DNA from: Methylibium sp964616015 | GTDB lineage: Bacteria; Pseudomonadota; Gammaproteobacteria; Burkholderiales; Burkholderiaceae_C | DNA: 64,000 bases | Assembly: GCA_964616015.1 (NCBI GenBank) | Contig: CAZTTC010000001.1 | Span: 1-64,000 of the forward strand | Direction of reading: 5' to 3' | The notes under the pieces: generated by a model | The model's input: the letters and a program-made list of their open reading frames with translations, nothing else | Databases searched by the model: none | Told to the model about the DNA's origin: nothing | Shown here: one piece after another, positions 15,903 to 24,613 of the stretch | Layout: the number at the start of each line of letters is the position of its first letter | Position numbering within the stretch: position 1 is the first letter of the stretch | Position numbers and translations under genes: made by a program

Positions 15903-17717
15903 ATGACCGAGCTCACCAACCCCCACACCCAGTCCGTGAAGAGCTGGCTCGCCAGCCTGGGCGCGGCGCTGGAAAAGAGCGACATCCCCGGCGCGCTGGC
16001 GCTGTTCGACGACGACTGCTATTGGCGCGACCTGGTCAGCTTCACCTGGAACCTGCACACCGCCGAGGGCAAGCCCGCCATCGATGCGATGCTGAAGGCC
16101 ACGCTGTCGAACACCAAGCCTTGCAACTGGCAGATCAGCGGCGAGGGCGAGGACGGCGGTGGCTTCAGCCAGGCCTGGTTCAGCTTCGAGACCGCGGTCG
16201 CGCGCGGCAAGGGCCTGGTGCGCCTGAAGGGCGACAAGTGCTGGACGCTGCTGACCACGATGGTCGAGCTGAAGGGCTTTGAGGAAGCCAAGGGTCCGAC
16301 GCGCGTCAAGGGCGTGACGCACGGCGCCCATGCCGACCGGCAGACCTGGCTCGAGGCGCGCCAGCAGGAGGCCGCGGACCTGGGCTACAAGCAGCAGCCC
16401 GAGGTGGTGATCATCGGCGGCGGCCAGGGCGGCATCGCGCTCGGCGCGCGGCTGCGGCGGCTGGGCGTGCCGACCATCATCGTCGAGAAGAACGCCAAGC
16501 CCGGCGACAGCTGGCGCAAGCGCTACAAGAGCCTGTGCCTGCACGACCCGGTCTGGTACGACCACCTGCCCTACCTGCCCTTCCCCGACCACTGGCCCGT
16601 CTTCGCGCCCAAGGACAAGATCGGCGACTGGCTGGAGATGTACACGCGGGTGATGGAGCTGAACTACTGGAGTTCCACCACCTGCCAGAAGGCCAGCTTC
16701 GACGAGGCCCGGGGCGAGTGGACGGTGCAGGTGGTGCGTCGCGTGGGTGATGAACTCAAGCCGGTCACGCTGCGACCCAAGCAGCTGGTCATCGCCACCG
16801 GCATGTCGGCCGTGCCCAACGTGCCCAGGTACCCGGGCGCCGACAGCTTTGCGGGCGAGCAGCAGCACTCCAGCCAGCATCCGGGGCCGGACGCCTACGT
16901 GGGCAAGAAGGTGGTGGTGATCGGCTCCAACAACTCGGCGCACGACATCTGCGCGGCGCTGTGGGAGCAGGGCGTGGACGTCACGATGATCCAGCGCACG
17001 TCCACCCACATCATCAAGAGCGACACGCTGATGGAGCTGGCGCTGGGCGGCCTGTACTCCGAGCAGGCGGTGGCCAGCGGCATCGACCACCACAAGGCCG
17101 ACCTGATCTTCGCCAGCGTGCCCTACAAGATCATGGCGGGCTTCCACGTGCCGGTGTACGAAGAAGCGAAGAAGCGCGACGCCGACCTCTACGACCGGCT
17201 CGCCAAGCGCGGCTTCATGCTCGACTTCGGCGACGACGGCTCGGGCCTGTTCATGAAGTACCTGCGCCGCGGCTCGGGCTACTACATCGACGTGGGCGCG
17301 TCCGAGCTGGTGGCCGACGGCAAGATCAAGCTCAAGAGCGGCGTCTCGGTCGAGAAGATCAACCCGAAGTCCATCACCTTCAGCGACGGCAGCGAGCTGC
17401 CGGCCGACCTGATCGTCTACGCGACCGGCTATTCGTCGATGAACGGCTGGGCCGAGATGCTGATCAGCAAGGACGTCGCCGACAAGGTGGGCAAGTGCTG
17501 GGGCCTGGGCTCGGCCACCACCAAGGACCCCGGCCCCTGGGAGGGCGAGCTGCGCAACATGTGGAAGCCGACGCAGCAGCGCAACCTGTGGTTCCACGGC
17601 GGCAACCTGCACCAGTCGCGCCACTACTCGCAGTTCCTGTCGCTGCAGCTCAAGGCGCGCAGCGTCGGCATCCCGACGCCGGTGTACGCGCTGCCGAAGG
17701 TGAACCACCTGAGGTAG
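15903..17717 (+). CDS. Flavin-containing monooxygenase with N-terminal NTF2/SnoaL-like domain
   Basis: A protein of 604 residues. Residues about 10-125 look like an NTF2/SnoaL-type cone fold (ALEKSDIPGALALFDDDCYWRDLVSFTWN). The rest is a class B flavin monooxygenase: the FAD site VVIIGGGQGGIALGARL with GGGQGG at 172-177, an NADPH-type Rossmann site VVVIGSNNSAHDICAAL, and the late ATGY motif (VYATGYSSMNGW). Such enzymes insert oxygen into ketones, amines or sulfides with NADPH; the substrate is not deducible. A sigma-54 promoter and palindromic enhancer sit upstream, so expression is probably inducible through the AcoR-type activator. A GC-rich hairpin follows the stop. Confidence 0.88.
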   Translation: MTELTNPHTQSVKSWLASLGAALEKSDIPGALALFDDDCYWRDLVSFTWNLHTAEGKPAIDAMLKATLSNTKPCNWQISGEGEDGGGFSQAWFSFETAVARGKGLVRLKGDKCWTLLTTMVELKGFEEAKGPTRVKGVTHGAHADRQTWLEARQQEAADLGYKQQPEVVIIGGGQGGIALGARLRRLGVPTIIVEKNAKPGDSWRKRYKSLCLHDPVWYDHLPYLPFPDHWPVFAPKDKIGDWLEMYTRVMELNYWSSTTCQKASFDEARGEWTVQVVRRVGDELKPVTLRPKQLVIATGMSAVPNVPRYPGADSFAGEQQHSSQHPGPDAYVGKKVVVIGSNNSAHDICAALWEQGVDVTMIQRTSTHIIKSDTLMELALGGLYSEQAVASGIDHHKADLIFASVPYKIMAGFHVPVYEEAKKRDADLYDRLAKRGFMLDFGDDGSGLFMKYLRRGSGYYIDVGASELVADGKIKLKSGVSVEKINPKSITFSDGSELPADLIVYATGYSSMNGWAEMLISKDVADKVGKCWGLGSATTKDPGPWEGELRNMWKPTQQRNLWFHGGNLHQSRHYSQFLSLQLKARSVGIPTPVYALPKVNHLR

Positions 17718-17741
17718 CGCGCGGCGCGGCGGGCCGCGCGC
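17717..17741. terminator. GC-rich hairpin between convergent genes
   Basis: GCGCGCGGC (17717-17725) and GCCGCGCGC (17733-17741) form a perfect 9-bp stem with a 7-base loop, starting at the last base of the monooxygenase stop. No T-run follows, so it may be a 3'-end stabiliser or a factor-assisted terminator. Confidence 0.4.
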
Positions 17742-17768
17742 CGATCGGCATCAGGCCGTAGCCGGCGA

Positions 17769-17978
17769 CTACTGCGGCGGGTCGACCGGCGGCAGGCCCA
17801 TCACCTGCGCCGACCGCTGCAGCGTACGCAGCAGCAGCTCGACGCCGCCGTCATTGAGCTCCAGCGGGAAGATCTGGCCATTGGCCATCAGCAGCTCCAG
17901 CAGCACGGCCTTGCCGTCGTCGGACAGCACGGCCTGCTTCAGGCCGACGCAGCGCAGGGGTTCCATCGTGGAGCTCAT
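17769..17978 (-). CDS. Small conserved-looking protein, unknown function
   Basis: A protein of 69 residues starting MSSTMEPLRCVGLKQAVLSDDGKAVLLELLMANGQIFPLELNDGGVELLLRTLQ. The pattern of alternating hydrophobic strands followed by a helix suggests a small beta-rich domain. The frame stays open far upstream, but that part lies antisense to nothing recognisable and overlaps the fumarase coding region on the same strand in another frame. The ATG at 17978 is the first start downstream of fumC. It lies 68 bp after the fumC stop on the same strand and may be co-transcribed. I do not recognise a named family. Confidence 0.6.
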   Translation of the reverse strand: MSSTMEPLRCVGLKQAVLSDDGKAVLLELLMANGQIFPLELNDGGVELLLRTLQRSAQVMGLPPVDPPQ

Positions 17979-18046
17979 CGTCGTTCTCGTCGTGTCGGTG
18001 GCGAAGCCCGGATGCTGCCACGGCGGTGCGGGGTGCAGCGCGAGGG

Positions 18047-19450
18047 TCAGCCCGCACTCGACCCCAGCATGCGCCGCGCGTCGACCCAGGTGTCGAACTG
18101 CTCGCCGCTCACGCCGCCGACCGCGAGGGCGGCCTCGCGCAGGCCGATGCCGGCACGGTGCGCGTGCTTGGCGATCTGCGCGGCGCGGTCGTAGCCGATG
18201 TGCGGCGCCAACGCCGTCACCAGCATCAGCGAGCGCTGCAGCAGCTCCTCGACGCGCGCCGCATCGGGTTGCAGGCCGGCCACGCAATGCCGCGCGAAGC
18301 TGCCCATCGCGTCGGACAGCAGGCGCAGGCTGTCCAGCACGTCCAGCACGATCAGCGGCTTGTAGACGTTGAGCTCGAAGTGGCCCTGGCTCGCGGCAAG
18401 GCCGATGGCCACGTCGTGGCCCATGACCTGCGCACACACCATGGTCAGCGCCTCGACCTGCGTCGGGTTCACCTTGCCCGGCATGATGGAGCTGCCGGGC
18501 TCGTTCTCGGGCAGGCGCAGCTCGCCCAGGCCAGCGCGCGGGCCGCTGCCCATCAGGCGGATATCGTTGCCGATCTTCGTCAGCGCCACCGCCAGCATGC
18601 GCAGCGCGCCGTGGAAGCCGACCAGGGCCTCGTGCCCCGCCATCGCCGCGAACAGGTTGTCGGCGGGCGCGAACGGCAGGCCCAGCCGCTGCGACAGCTT
18701 GGCCGCCACGCGCGCACCGAACTCGGCGTGGGTGTTGAGGCCGGTGCCGACCGCGGTGCCGCCGATGGCCAGGCGCTGCAGCGGCGCGAGCGACTGCGTG
18801 ATCGCCGTCTCGCACAGGTCGAGCTGCGCGACATAGCCGCCGAACTCCTGGCCCAGCGTCACCGGCGTCGCATCCTGCAGGTGGGTGCGGCCGATCTTCA
18901 CCACGTCGGCGAAGGCGACGGCCTTGTCGTGCAGCGCCGTGCGCAGCGCGGCCAGCGCCGGCTGCAGCCGCTCGCGCGCCTGCAGAGCGACGGCGACGTG
19001 CATCGCGGTCGGGAAGACGTCGTTGGACGACTGGCCCAGGTTCACGTCGTCGTTGGGGTGCACGCGGCGGTCGCTGCCGCGCCGGCCACCCAGGGCCTCG
19101 GAGGCCAGCGTGGCGACGACCTCGTTGACGTTCATGTTGCTCTGCGTGCCCGAGCCGGTCTGCCACACCGACAGCGGGAAGGCCTCGGCATGCTCGCCGG
19201 CGGCGATGCGGGCCGCAGCGTCGGCGATGGCGCGGGCCTTGTCGGCGGGCAGCAGGCCGAGCTCGTGGTTGACCTCGGCCGCGGCCCACTTGACCCCGGC
19301 CAGCGCGCGCACCACCTCGGCCGGCATGCGCTGCTCGCCGATGGCGAAGAAGTGCAGGCTGCGCGCGGTCTGCGCGGCCCACAGCGCGTCGGCCGGGACC
19401 TCGATCGGCCCGAAGGCGTCGGACTCGGTGCGGGTGGCGGGGGCGGTCAT
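18047..19450 (-). CDS. fumC: Class II fumarate hydratase
   Basis: A protein of 467 residues (FumC family about 460-470). The superfamily signature GSSIMPGKVNP is present, as are GSGTQSNMNVNE near 100, HPNDDVNLGQSSNDVFPTAMH, and the catalytic region IGRTHLQDATPVTLGQEF. Iron-independent, cytosolic tetrameric enzyme that interconverts fumarate and L-malate in the TCA cycle. The start is decided by the ribosome-binding site: GGAG lies six bases before ATG 19450, whereas the ATG six bases earlier (19456) directly abuts it. It is divergent from the gspA-type gene at 19522. Confidence 0.95.
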   Translation of the reverse strand: MTAPATRTESDAFGPIEVPADALWAAQTARSLHFFAIGEQRMPAEVVRALAGVKWAAAEVNHELGLLPADKARAIADAAARIAAGEHAEAFPLSVWQTGSGTQSNMNVNEVVATLASEALGGRRGSDRRVHPNDDVNLGQSSNDVFPTAMHVAVALQARERLQPALAALRTALHDKAVAFADVVKIGRTHLQDATPVTLGQEFGGYVAQLDLCETAITQSLAPLQRLAIGGTAVGTGLNTHAEFGARVAAKLSQRLGLPFAPADNLFAAMAGHEALVGFHGALRMLAVALTKIGNDIRLMGSGPRAGLGELRLPENEPGSSIMPGKVNPTQVEALTMVCAQVMGHDVAIGLAASQGHFELNVYKPLIVLDVLDSLRLLSDAMGSFARHCVAGLQPDAARVEELLQRSLMLVTALAPHIGYDRAAQIAKHAHRAGIGLREAALAVGGVSGEQFDTWVDARRMLGSSAG

Positions 19451-19521
19451 CGGCATCTCCGGGCGACGGGCCCCGAGCTTAGGCGAGCCCCGCATCGCCC
19501 TGCCGACGTATCCTCCGGCCC

Positions 19522-21216
19522 ATGTACGCGCCGTTCTTCGGGCTGAAGCAGGAGCCGTTCTCGATCGCGCCGGATCCGCGCTATCTCTTCATGAGCGAGC
19601 GCCACCGCGAGGCGCTGGCGCACCTGCTGTATGGCGTCAAGGGCGGCGGCGGCTTCGTGCTGCTGACGGGCGAGATCGGCGCCGGCAAGACCACCGTGTG
19701 CCGCTGCTTCCTGGAACAGATCCCCAAGCGCTGCAACGTCGCCTACGTCTTCAATCCGCGGCTCACGGTCGAGGAACTGCTGCGCTCGGTGTGCGACGAG
19801 TTCGGCATCCCCAACCCGCACCAGGGACCGGGCGCGGCCACCGTCAAGGACTGGGTCGACGCGCTCAACGAGTTCCTGCTGCGCACGCACGCGGTCGGCC
19901 AGAACAACGTGCTGATCATCGACGAGGCGCAGCAGCTGTCGGCCGACGTGCTGGAGCAGCTGCGCCTGCTCACCAACCTGGAGACCAACGAACGCAAGCT
20001 GCTGCAGATCGTGCTGATCGGCCAGCCCGAGCTGCGCCAGATGCTGGCGCGGCCCGACCTGGAGCAGCTGGCACAGCGCGTGATCGCGCGCTACCACCTC
20101 GAGCCGCTGTCGGAAGCCGAGACGCTGCAGTACATCCGCCACCGCCTCGCGATCGGCGGGCTGACCACCGCGGCGCCCTTCGGCCGCGAGGCGATGCAGC
20201 GCGTGCACCAGCTGTCGCGCGGCGTGCCGCGGCGCATCAACCTGCTGTGCGACCGCGCGCTGCTGGGCGCCTACGCGACCGGCCGCAACCGCGTCGACGC
20301 CGCCATCGTCGACAAGGCCGCGAGCGAAGTCTTCGACAAGACGCCGCCGCCGCGCAGCGCGCCGCACCGCCGCTGGTGGCCGGGCCGCATCGAGGCGCTG
20401 GGGCTGGGTCTGGTCGGCGGCGCGGCGTTGTGGGGCCTGGTGTCGTGGGCGATGGACGGCCGCATGGCTGCGCGGCCCGACGCGGCCAGCGCCCAGGCCG
20501 CCGCGCTGCCGGCCGCGTCGGCCCCCGCGCCGACGGCGAGCGCGGCCTCGGGTCCGGCGGCGGCAACGCCCACCGCCGCTGCGTCGGGCCCGGTGGCTGT
20601 CGCCGCGATCGCCGACCTCAAGGCCGGCCTGCAGCGCATGCCGCGCGACGAGGCCGGCGCCTGGCGCGCGCTGGCGCCGCTGTGGAAACTCGACCTCGGC
20701 GAGGGCGAGCCCTGCCGCGCGGCACAGCGCCAGCAGGTGCTCTGCTACAAGGCCAGCGGCACGCTGGCGCTGATCCGCCAGCTGGACCGGCCGGCCATCC
20801 TGACGCTGCGCGACGACGAGGACCGGCCCGGCTACGCGCTGCTGACCGGCCTGAACGCCCGCAACGCGACGCTGCTGCTGGACGGCACGCCGCAGAGCGT
20901 GCCGCTGGTGGCGCTGGCGCAGCGCTGGCGCGGCGAGTTCGCGACGCTGTGGCGCGCGCCCACCGGCTACTCGCAGCTGCTGGTCGAAGGCAGCGCCGGC
21001 CCGCTGGTCGACGGCCTGGCTGCGCAGCTCGCCAGCCTGCAGGGCGAGGCGGCACCGGCCGCGCCGCAGACCTACGGCCCGGCGCTGCGCTCGCGCGTCG
21101 TCACCTTCCAGGTCGCGCAGGGCCTCAAGCCCGACGGCCTGGCGGGGCCGACGACCTTCATGCAACTCAACCGCCTCGTCGGCGTCGACGAGCCGCGGCT
21201 CCACACGGACTACTGA
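19522..21216 (+). CDS. gspA: GspA/ExeA-family ATPase with peptidoglycan-binding C-terminus
   Basis: A protein of 564 residues beginning MYAPFFGLKQEPFSIAPDPRYLF, the hallmark of ExeA/GspA. The cytoplasmic AAA domain has Walker A GEIGAGKTT (50-58) and Walker B VLIIDEAQQL near 131-140. One membrane segment at about 292-310 (LGLGLVGGAALWGLVSW) is followed by an Ala/Pro-rich linker, then a periplasmic region ending in a peptidoglycan-binding repeat (VVTFQVAQGLKPDGLAGPTTFMQLN). With GspB it forms the complex that inserts the type II secretion secretin through the cell wall. The rest of the gsp operon is not in the window. Confidence 0.9.
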   Translation: MYAPFFGLKQEPFSIAPDPRYLFMSERHREALAHLLYGVKGGGGFVLLTGEIGAGKTTVCRCFLEQIPKRCNVAYVFNPRLTVEELLRSVCDEFGIPNPHQGPGAATVKDWVDALNEFLLRTHAVGQNNVLIIDEAQQLSADVLEQLRLLTNLETNERKLLQIVLIGQPELRQMLARPDLEQLAQRVIARYHLEPLSEAETLQYIRHRLAIGGLTTAAPFGREAMQRVHQLSRGVPRRINLLCDRALLGAYATGRNRVDAAIVDKAASEVFDKTPPPRSAPHRRWWPGRIEALGLGLVGGAALWGLVSWAMDGRMAARPDAASAQAAALPAASAPAPTASAASGPAAATPTAAASGPVAVAAIADLKAGLQRMPRDEAGAWRALAPLWKLDLGEGEPCRAAQRQQVLCYKASGTLALIRQLDRPAILTLRDDEDRPGYALLTGLNARNATLLLDGTPQSVPLVALAQRWRGEFATLWRAPTGYSQLLVEGSAGPLVDGLAAQLASLQGEAAPAAPQTYGPALRSRVVTFQVAQGLKPDGLAGPTTFMQLNRLVGVDEPRLHTDY

Positions 21217-21220
21217 TGAC

Positions 21221-21287
21221 GACCCCCAAGCTAGCTTCGGTGCAGCCCTCCGCGGGGGCGCTCGGCGCGCTGGGGGCGGCGCGGCGA
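21221..21287. repeat. Possible dispersed Burkholderiales repeat
   Basis: The gspA-gspB spacer reads CCCCCAAGCTAGCTTCGG, then CCCTCCGCGGGGGCGC, then CTGGGGGCGGCGCGGCG. This resembles a repeat I know from intergenic spaces of several Burkholderiales genomes (pattern: CCCCCAAGCTCGCTTCG, a G/C-run hairpin, GGGGGCGGC). Only one copy is in the window, so the call is from memory. Confidence 0.35.
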
Positions 21288-21298
21288 GGCCTGAGCTG

Positions 21299-22165
21299 AT
21301 GTCCTACATCCTCGACGCCCTCCGGCGCGCCGACTCCGAACGCGAGCGCGGCGCGGTGCCGGGCCTGCATGCGCAGCCCGCCGCCGCGAGCCGTGACGAC
21401 GACGAGGGCGCGGCCGCCGGCGCCGGGACCAATCCGCTGGTCTGGGTGATCGTCGCGCTGGCGCTGGTGCTGCTGGCCTCGCTGGCGTGGAACATGATGG
21501 GCAGCGGCGACGCGACGGCCGAGCCGGTGGCCGTCGTGCCGACACCGGCGCGAGCGCCCGCGCCGGCGCCGCCGCCCGCCACCGCATCGATGGGACTCCC
21601 TGCCCCCGCGCCGGTCGTCGAGCCCCCGCGGCCAGCGACCGCGGCCGTGGTGGCCGCGGCACCACAGGCGACCGCCGCACCGGCCTTCGTCGCCCCGCCG
21701 TCGCCACCCCGGCCCACGCCCGAGCCCACACCGACAGCGACCGCCACCGCGACCCCGAAGGAAGCCGCTCCCACGCGCGCCACTCCCGAGCCGCCGCTCG
21801 ACAGGCCGCTGCCCCGGCCGCAGCGCCCCGGCGCCGAGCCGGCGAAGGCCGTGCCGCCGCCGGCTGCGTCGAAGCCCGCCGCGACCCCGGCCCGGGCCCA
21901 GCCTGCGACCGGCGCCGATGCGACTGCGACCGAGCCGCGCCTCTACGCGGTGAGCGAGCTGCCCGAGGACGTCCGGCGCGCCTTGCCGCTGCTGGCCTTC
22001 GGCGGCTCGGTCTATTCGGAGACGCCGGCCCATCGCATCCTCGTCATCAACGGGCAGGTCTACAACGAAGGCGGACGGCCCACGCCCGACGTCGTCCTGG
22101 AGCAGATCCGCCTGAAGAGCGCCGTGCTGCGCTTTCGCAGCTACCGCTACGAAGTCGCGTATTGA
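21299..22165 (+). CDS. gspB: General secretion pathway protein GspB
   Basis: A protein of 288 residues opening MSYILDALRRADSERERGAVPGLH, the conserved cytoplasmic start of GspB/ExeB. One membrane segment lies at about 46-66 (PLVWVIVALALVLLASLAWNM). A Pro/Ala/Thr-rich linker of about 120 residues follows, then a folded C-terminal GspB domain (about 210-288; LPEDVRRALPLLAFGGSVYS, then RILVINGQVYNEGG). It partners GspA in secretin assembly. It starts 82 bp after gspA and is in the same transcription unit. Confidence 0.88.
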   Translation: MSYILDALRRADSERERGAVPGLHAQPAAASRDDDEGAAAGAGTNPLVWVIVALALVLLASLAWNMMGSGDATAEPVAVVPTPARAPAPAPPPATASMGLPAPAPVVEPPRPATAAVVAAAPQATAAPAFVAPPSPPRPTPEPTPTATATATPKEAAPTRATPEPPLDRPLPRPQRPGAEPAKAVPPPAASKPAATPARAQPATGADATATEPRLYAVSELPEDVRRALPLLAFGGSVYSETPAHRILVINGQVYNEGGRPTPDVVLEQIRLKSAVLRFRSYRYEVAY

Positions 22166-22294
22166 AGGCGGAGAAGAAAGACAAAGGAACCGGAGAGCCG
22201 GCCGGATCGGTCGCGCACGAAGCGTGACCCAGGATTCAGCCCCGACTCGTTATCCTCAGGGTTCCGTTGGGACCTTCACTACAAGGAAACGAGA

Positions 22295-22624
22295 ATGACC
22301 CGGACCATCGCTCAGATCGAGAAGCAGATTGCCCGCCTGAAGAAGCAGGCCGACGCGATCAAGCAGAAGGAAGTCGGCGGCGTGATCGCGCGCATCAGGG
22401 AAGCGATCGCGCATTACGGACTCACGGCCGCCGACCTCGGGCTCGCCAAGCGCACCAAGGCCGCCGTGGCCGGCAAGAAGAAGCCGGGCCGCCGCAAGAA
22501 GAGCGCACTGCCGGTCAAGTTCCGCGACGCGGCCGGCAACAGCTGGAACGGCCACGGCCGCCGGCCGAAGTGGTTCCTCGAGGCGCTGGCCTCGGGCAAG
22601 AAGCCGGACGACCTGCTGGTCTGA
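22295..22624 (+). CDS. H-NS family DNA-binding protein
   Basis: A protein of 109 residues. An N-terminal coiled-coil (about 5-45; IAQIEKQIARLKKQADAIKQKE) would oligomerise. The C-terminal H-NS domain reads FRDAAGNSWNGHGRRPKWFLEAL (about 76-99), with the AT-hook-like GHGRRP core. This short form is the common Bordetella/Ralstonia/Burkholderia H-NS type (BpH3-like). Nucleoid-associated repressor of AT-rich, often horizontally acquired DNA. An AAGGAAAC-type ribosome-binding site precedes ATG 22295. It is a single gene between the gsp pair and a chemoreceptor. Confidence 0.9.
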   Translation: MTRTIAQIEKQIARLKKQADAIKQKEVGGVIARIREAIAHYGLTAADLGLAKRTKAAVAGKKKPGRRKKSALPVKFRDAAGNSWNGHGRRPKWFLEALASGKKPDDLLV

Positions 22625-23047
22625 TCCGCGCGGCGCGGCGTCACTTCGCCGCGCAGGAGGTCCGGGGAAAGCACACCCGCTCCCCGGGCCGCCCGAGGCT
22701 GACCTCGCTGATGGCCGAGGGCGGCGTGATCCTCAGCGGCCGCATCGAGGCCGACGACCCGGCCTCCAACGCAGGAACGCAGGCGCAGATCGCGGTGGCA
22801 GATCGCCAGGGCCGGCTGCTCGCCTGAGCCTCGCGCCCAGGCCTCCGCCGTGCAAGCTTGGCGTCAACCCGGTGGCCCGATCTGGGCGCGGCTTCGCGCT
22901 CACTTTCCGCGATTCGGCCCGGGGGCCGGTCCTAAGCTTCCCGCAGCAGTTCCCTGACCCCTGTTTCGCCCTGCAACGACCACCGGCCGCGTCCTCCTCC
23001 CAGCGGATCGAGACCCTCCGGGATCGCCTTGCCAACCAGGAGCTCCC
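22625..23047. other. Intergenic region upstream of the chemoreceptor
   Basis: About 420 bp. A hairpin-prone GC tract (CGCGGCG near 22629, CGCCGCG near 22651) follows the H-NS gene. A 38-codon open frame at 22710-22827 has no supporting signal. No sigma-28 promoter of the form TAAAG-N15-GCCGATAA was found before the chemoreceptor. Confidence 0.5.
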
Positions 23048-24613
23048 ATGTTCTTCAGTCACCTCTCCGTCAAGGCCAAGCTGGCCGTCGCCTTCGCGAT
23101 CCTGACCGCCATCGTGCTGGGTGTCTCGGCCCTGGCAATCCGCGCGCTGGCCAACGAACACCACAGCTTCTCGAGCTACGTCGACGAGACCGCCGCGCGC
23201 ATCACGCTGGCCAACGACGTGCTGGACAGCGCCAACGCCCGCGCCGTCGCGGCCCGCAACCTGGTGCTGGTCACGGCCCCCGCCGACCGCGACACCGAGA
23301 AGGCCGCCGTGACCGCCGCCCACCAGAAGGTCAAGGACACCTTCGTCAAGCTGAAGAAGGCGCTGGACACGATGCCCGACGTCGACGCCCAGGAACGCAA
23401 GCTGTTCGAGGAACTCGATGGCGTCGAGTCGCGCTACGGCCCGGTGGCGCTGAACATCGTCGGCATGGTCCTGGACGGCAAGCGCGACGAGGCCGTTGCC
23501 AGGATGAACACCGACTGCCGACCGCTGCTGGCCGCGCTGATCCGCTCGGCCAACCGCTACATCGAGCACACTTCGGCCCAGGCCGCGGCCGCCGTCCGGC
23601 AGGCCGATGCCTCGTCGTCGATGAACCGCAACATGATGCTGGGCGCCAGCCTCGCTGCGGTGCTGGTGGCCATCACGCTGGCGATGGCGATCACGCGCGC
23701 CATCGTCGGCCCGATCAACCGTGCGGTGGAAGTGGCCGAGACCGTGGCCGCCGGCGACCTGCGCTCCCACATCGACAGCAGCGCCCGCGACGAGACCGGC
23801 AAGCTGCTGGCCGCCCTGAGGAAGATGAACGACAGCCTGGTCGGCATCGTCGGCAGCGTGCGCCAGAGCAGCGACAGCATCGCCACCGGCAGCGCGCAGA
23901 TCGCCACCGGCAACGCCGACCTGTCGCAGCGCACCGAACAGCAGGCCGCCAACCTCGAAGAGACGGCCGCCTCGATGGAGCAGATGACCGCCACCGTGAA
24001 GGCCAATGCCGACACGGCGCGCCAGGCGATCGCGCTGGCCGGCTCGGCCAGCGGCGCCGCCGAGAAGGGCGGCCAGGTCGTGGGCCAGGTCGTGACCACG
24101 ATGGACGACATCACCGAGAGCTCGAAGAAGATCGCCGACATCATCGGCGTCATCGACGGCATCGCCTTCCAGACCAACATCCTGGCGCTCAACGCCGCGG
24201 TGGAAGCGGCGCGCGCCGGCGAACAGGGCCGCGGCTTCGCGGTCGTCGCCAGCGAGGTGCGCAACCTGGCGCAACGCAGCGCCAGCGCCGCCAAGGAGAT
24301 CAAGGAACTGATCGGCGCCAGCGTCGACAAGGTCGAGGTCGGCACCAAGCTCGTTGACGACGCCCGCGCGTCGATGGACGACATCGTGGTGCAGGTCAAG
24401 CGCGTCTCGGACCTGATCTCCGAGATCGGCTCGGCGACCCTCGAGCAGACCAGCGGCATCGGCCAGGTGAGCACCGCGGTCTCGCAGCTCGACCAGGCCA
24501 CGCAGCAGAACGCCGCGCTGGTCGAGCAGAGCGCGGCGGCCGCCGACAGCCTGAGCCAGCAGGCCGCCAAGCTGGCCCAGCTGGTCGGCGTCTTCAAGCT
24601 CGCCCAGGGCTGA
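23048..24613 (+). CDS. Methyl-accepting chemotaxis protein
   Basis: A protein of 521 residues with the Tar-like topology: TM1 at about 10-30, a periplasmic four-helix ligand domain (about 31-190; SYVDETAARITLANDVLDSANARAVAARNLV), TM2 at about 194-216, HAMP, then the cytoplasmic signalling rod. The hairpin tip is intact (IDGIAFQTNILALNAAVEAA, then GRGFAVVASEVRNLAQRSA). Methylation helices contain the usual Q/E pairs (EQQAANLEETAASMEQM). It couples ligand binding to CheA/CheW. No CheR-binding pentapeptide is present at the C-terminus. The ligand is unknown. The last 20 bp overlap the convergent regulator gene. Confidence 0.93.
   Translation: MFFSHLSVKAKLAVAFAILTAIVLGVSALAIRALANEHHSFSSYVDETAARITLANDVLDSANARAVAARNLVLVTAPADRDTEKAAVTAAHQKVKDTFVKLKKALDTMPDVDAQERKLFEELDGVESRYGPVALNIVGMVLDGKRDEAVARMNTDCRPLLAALIRSANRYIEHTSAQAAAAVRQADASSSMNRNMMLGASLAAVLVAITLAMAITRAIVGPINRAVEVAETVAAGDLRSHIDSSARDETGKLLAALRKMNDSLVGIVGSVRQSSDSIATGSAQIATGNADLSQRTEQQAANLEETAASMEQMTATVKANADTARQAIALAGSASGAAEKGGQVVGQVVTTMDDITESSKKIADIIGVIDGIAFQTNILALNAAVEAARAGEQGRGFAVVASEVRNLAQRSASAAKEIKELIGASVDKVEVGTKLVDDARASMDDIVVQVKRVSDLISEIGSATLEQTSGIGQVSTAVSQLDQATQQNAALVEQSAAAADSLSQQAAKLAQLVGVFKLAQG

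Noticed and set aside
22710..22827. A 38-codon frame after the H-NS gene (MAEGGVILSGRIEADD...)
   Set aside because: No ribosome-binding site, no recognised family and too short to support by composition alone.
22830..23047. A sigma-28 promoter before the first chemoreceptor
   Set aside because: CCTAAGC near 22932 resembles a -35 element but no GCCGATA-like -10 follows at the right distance.
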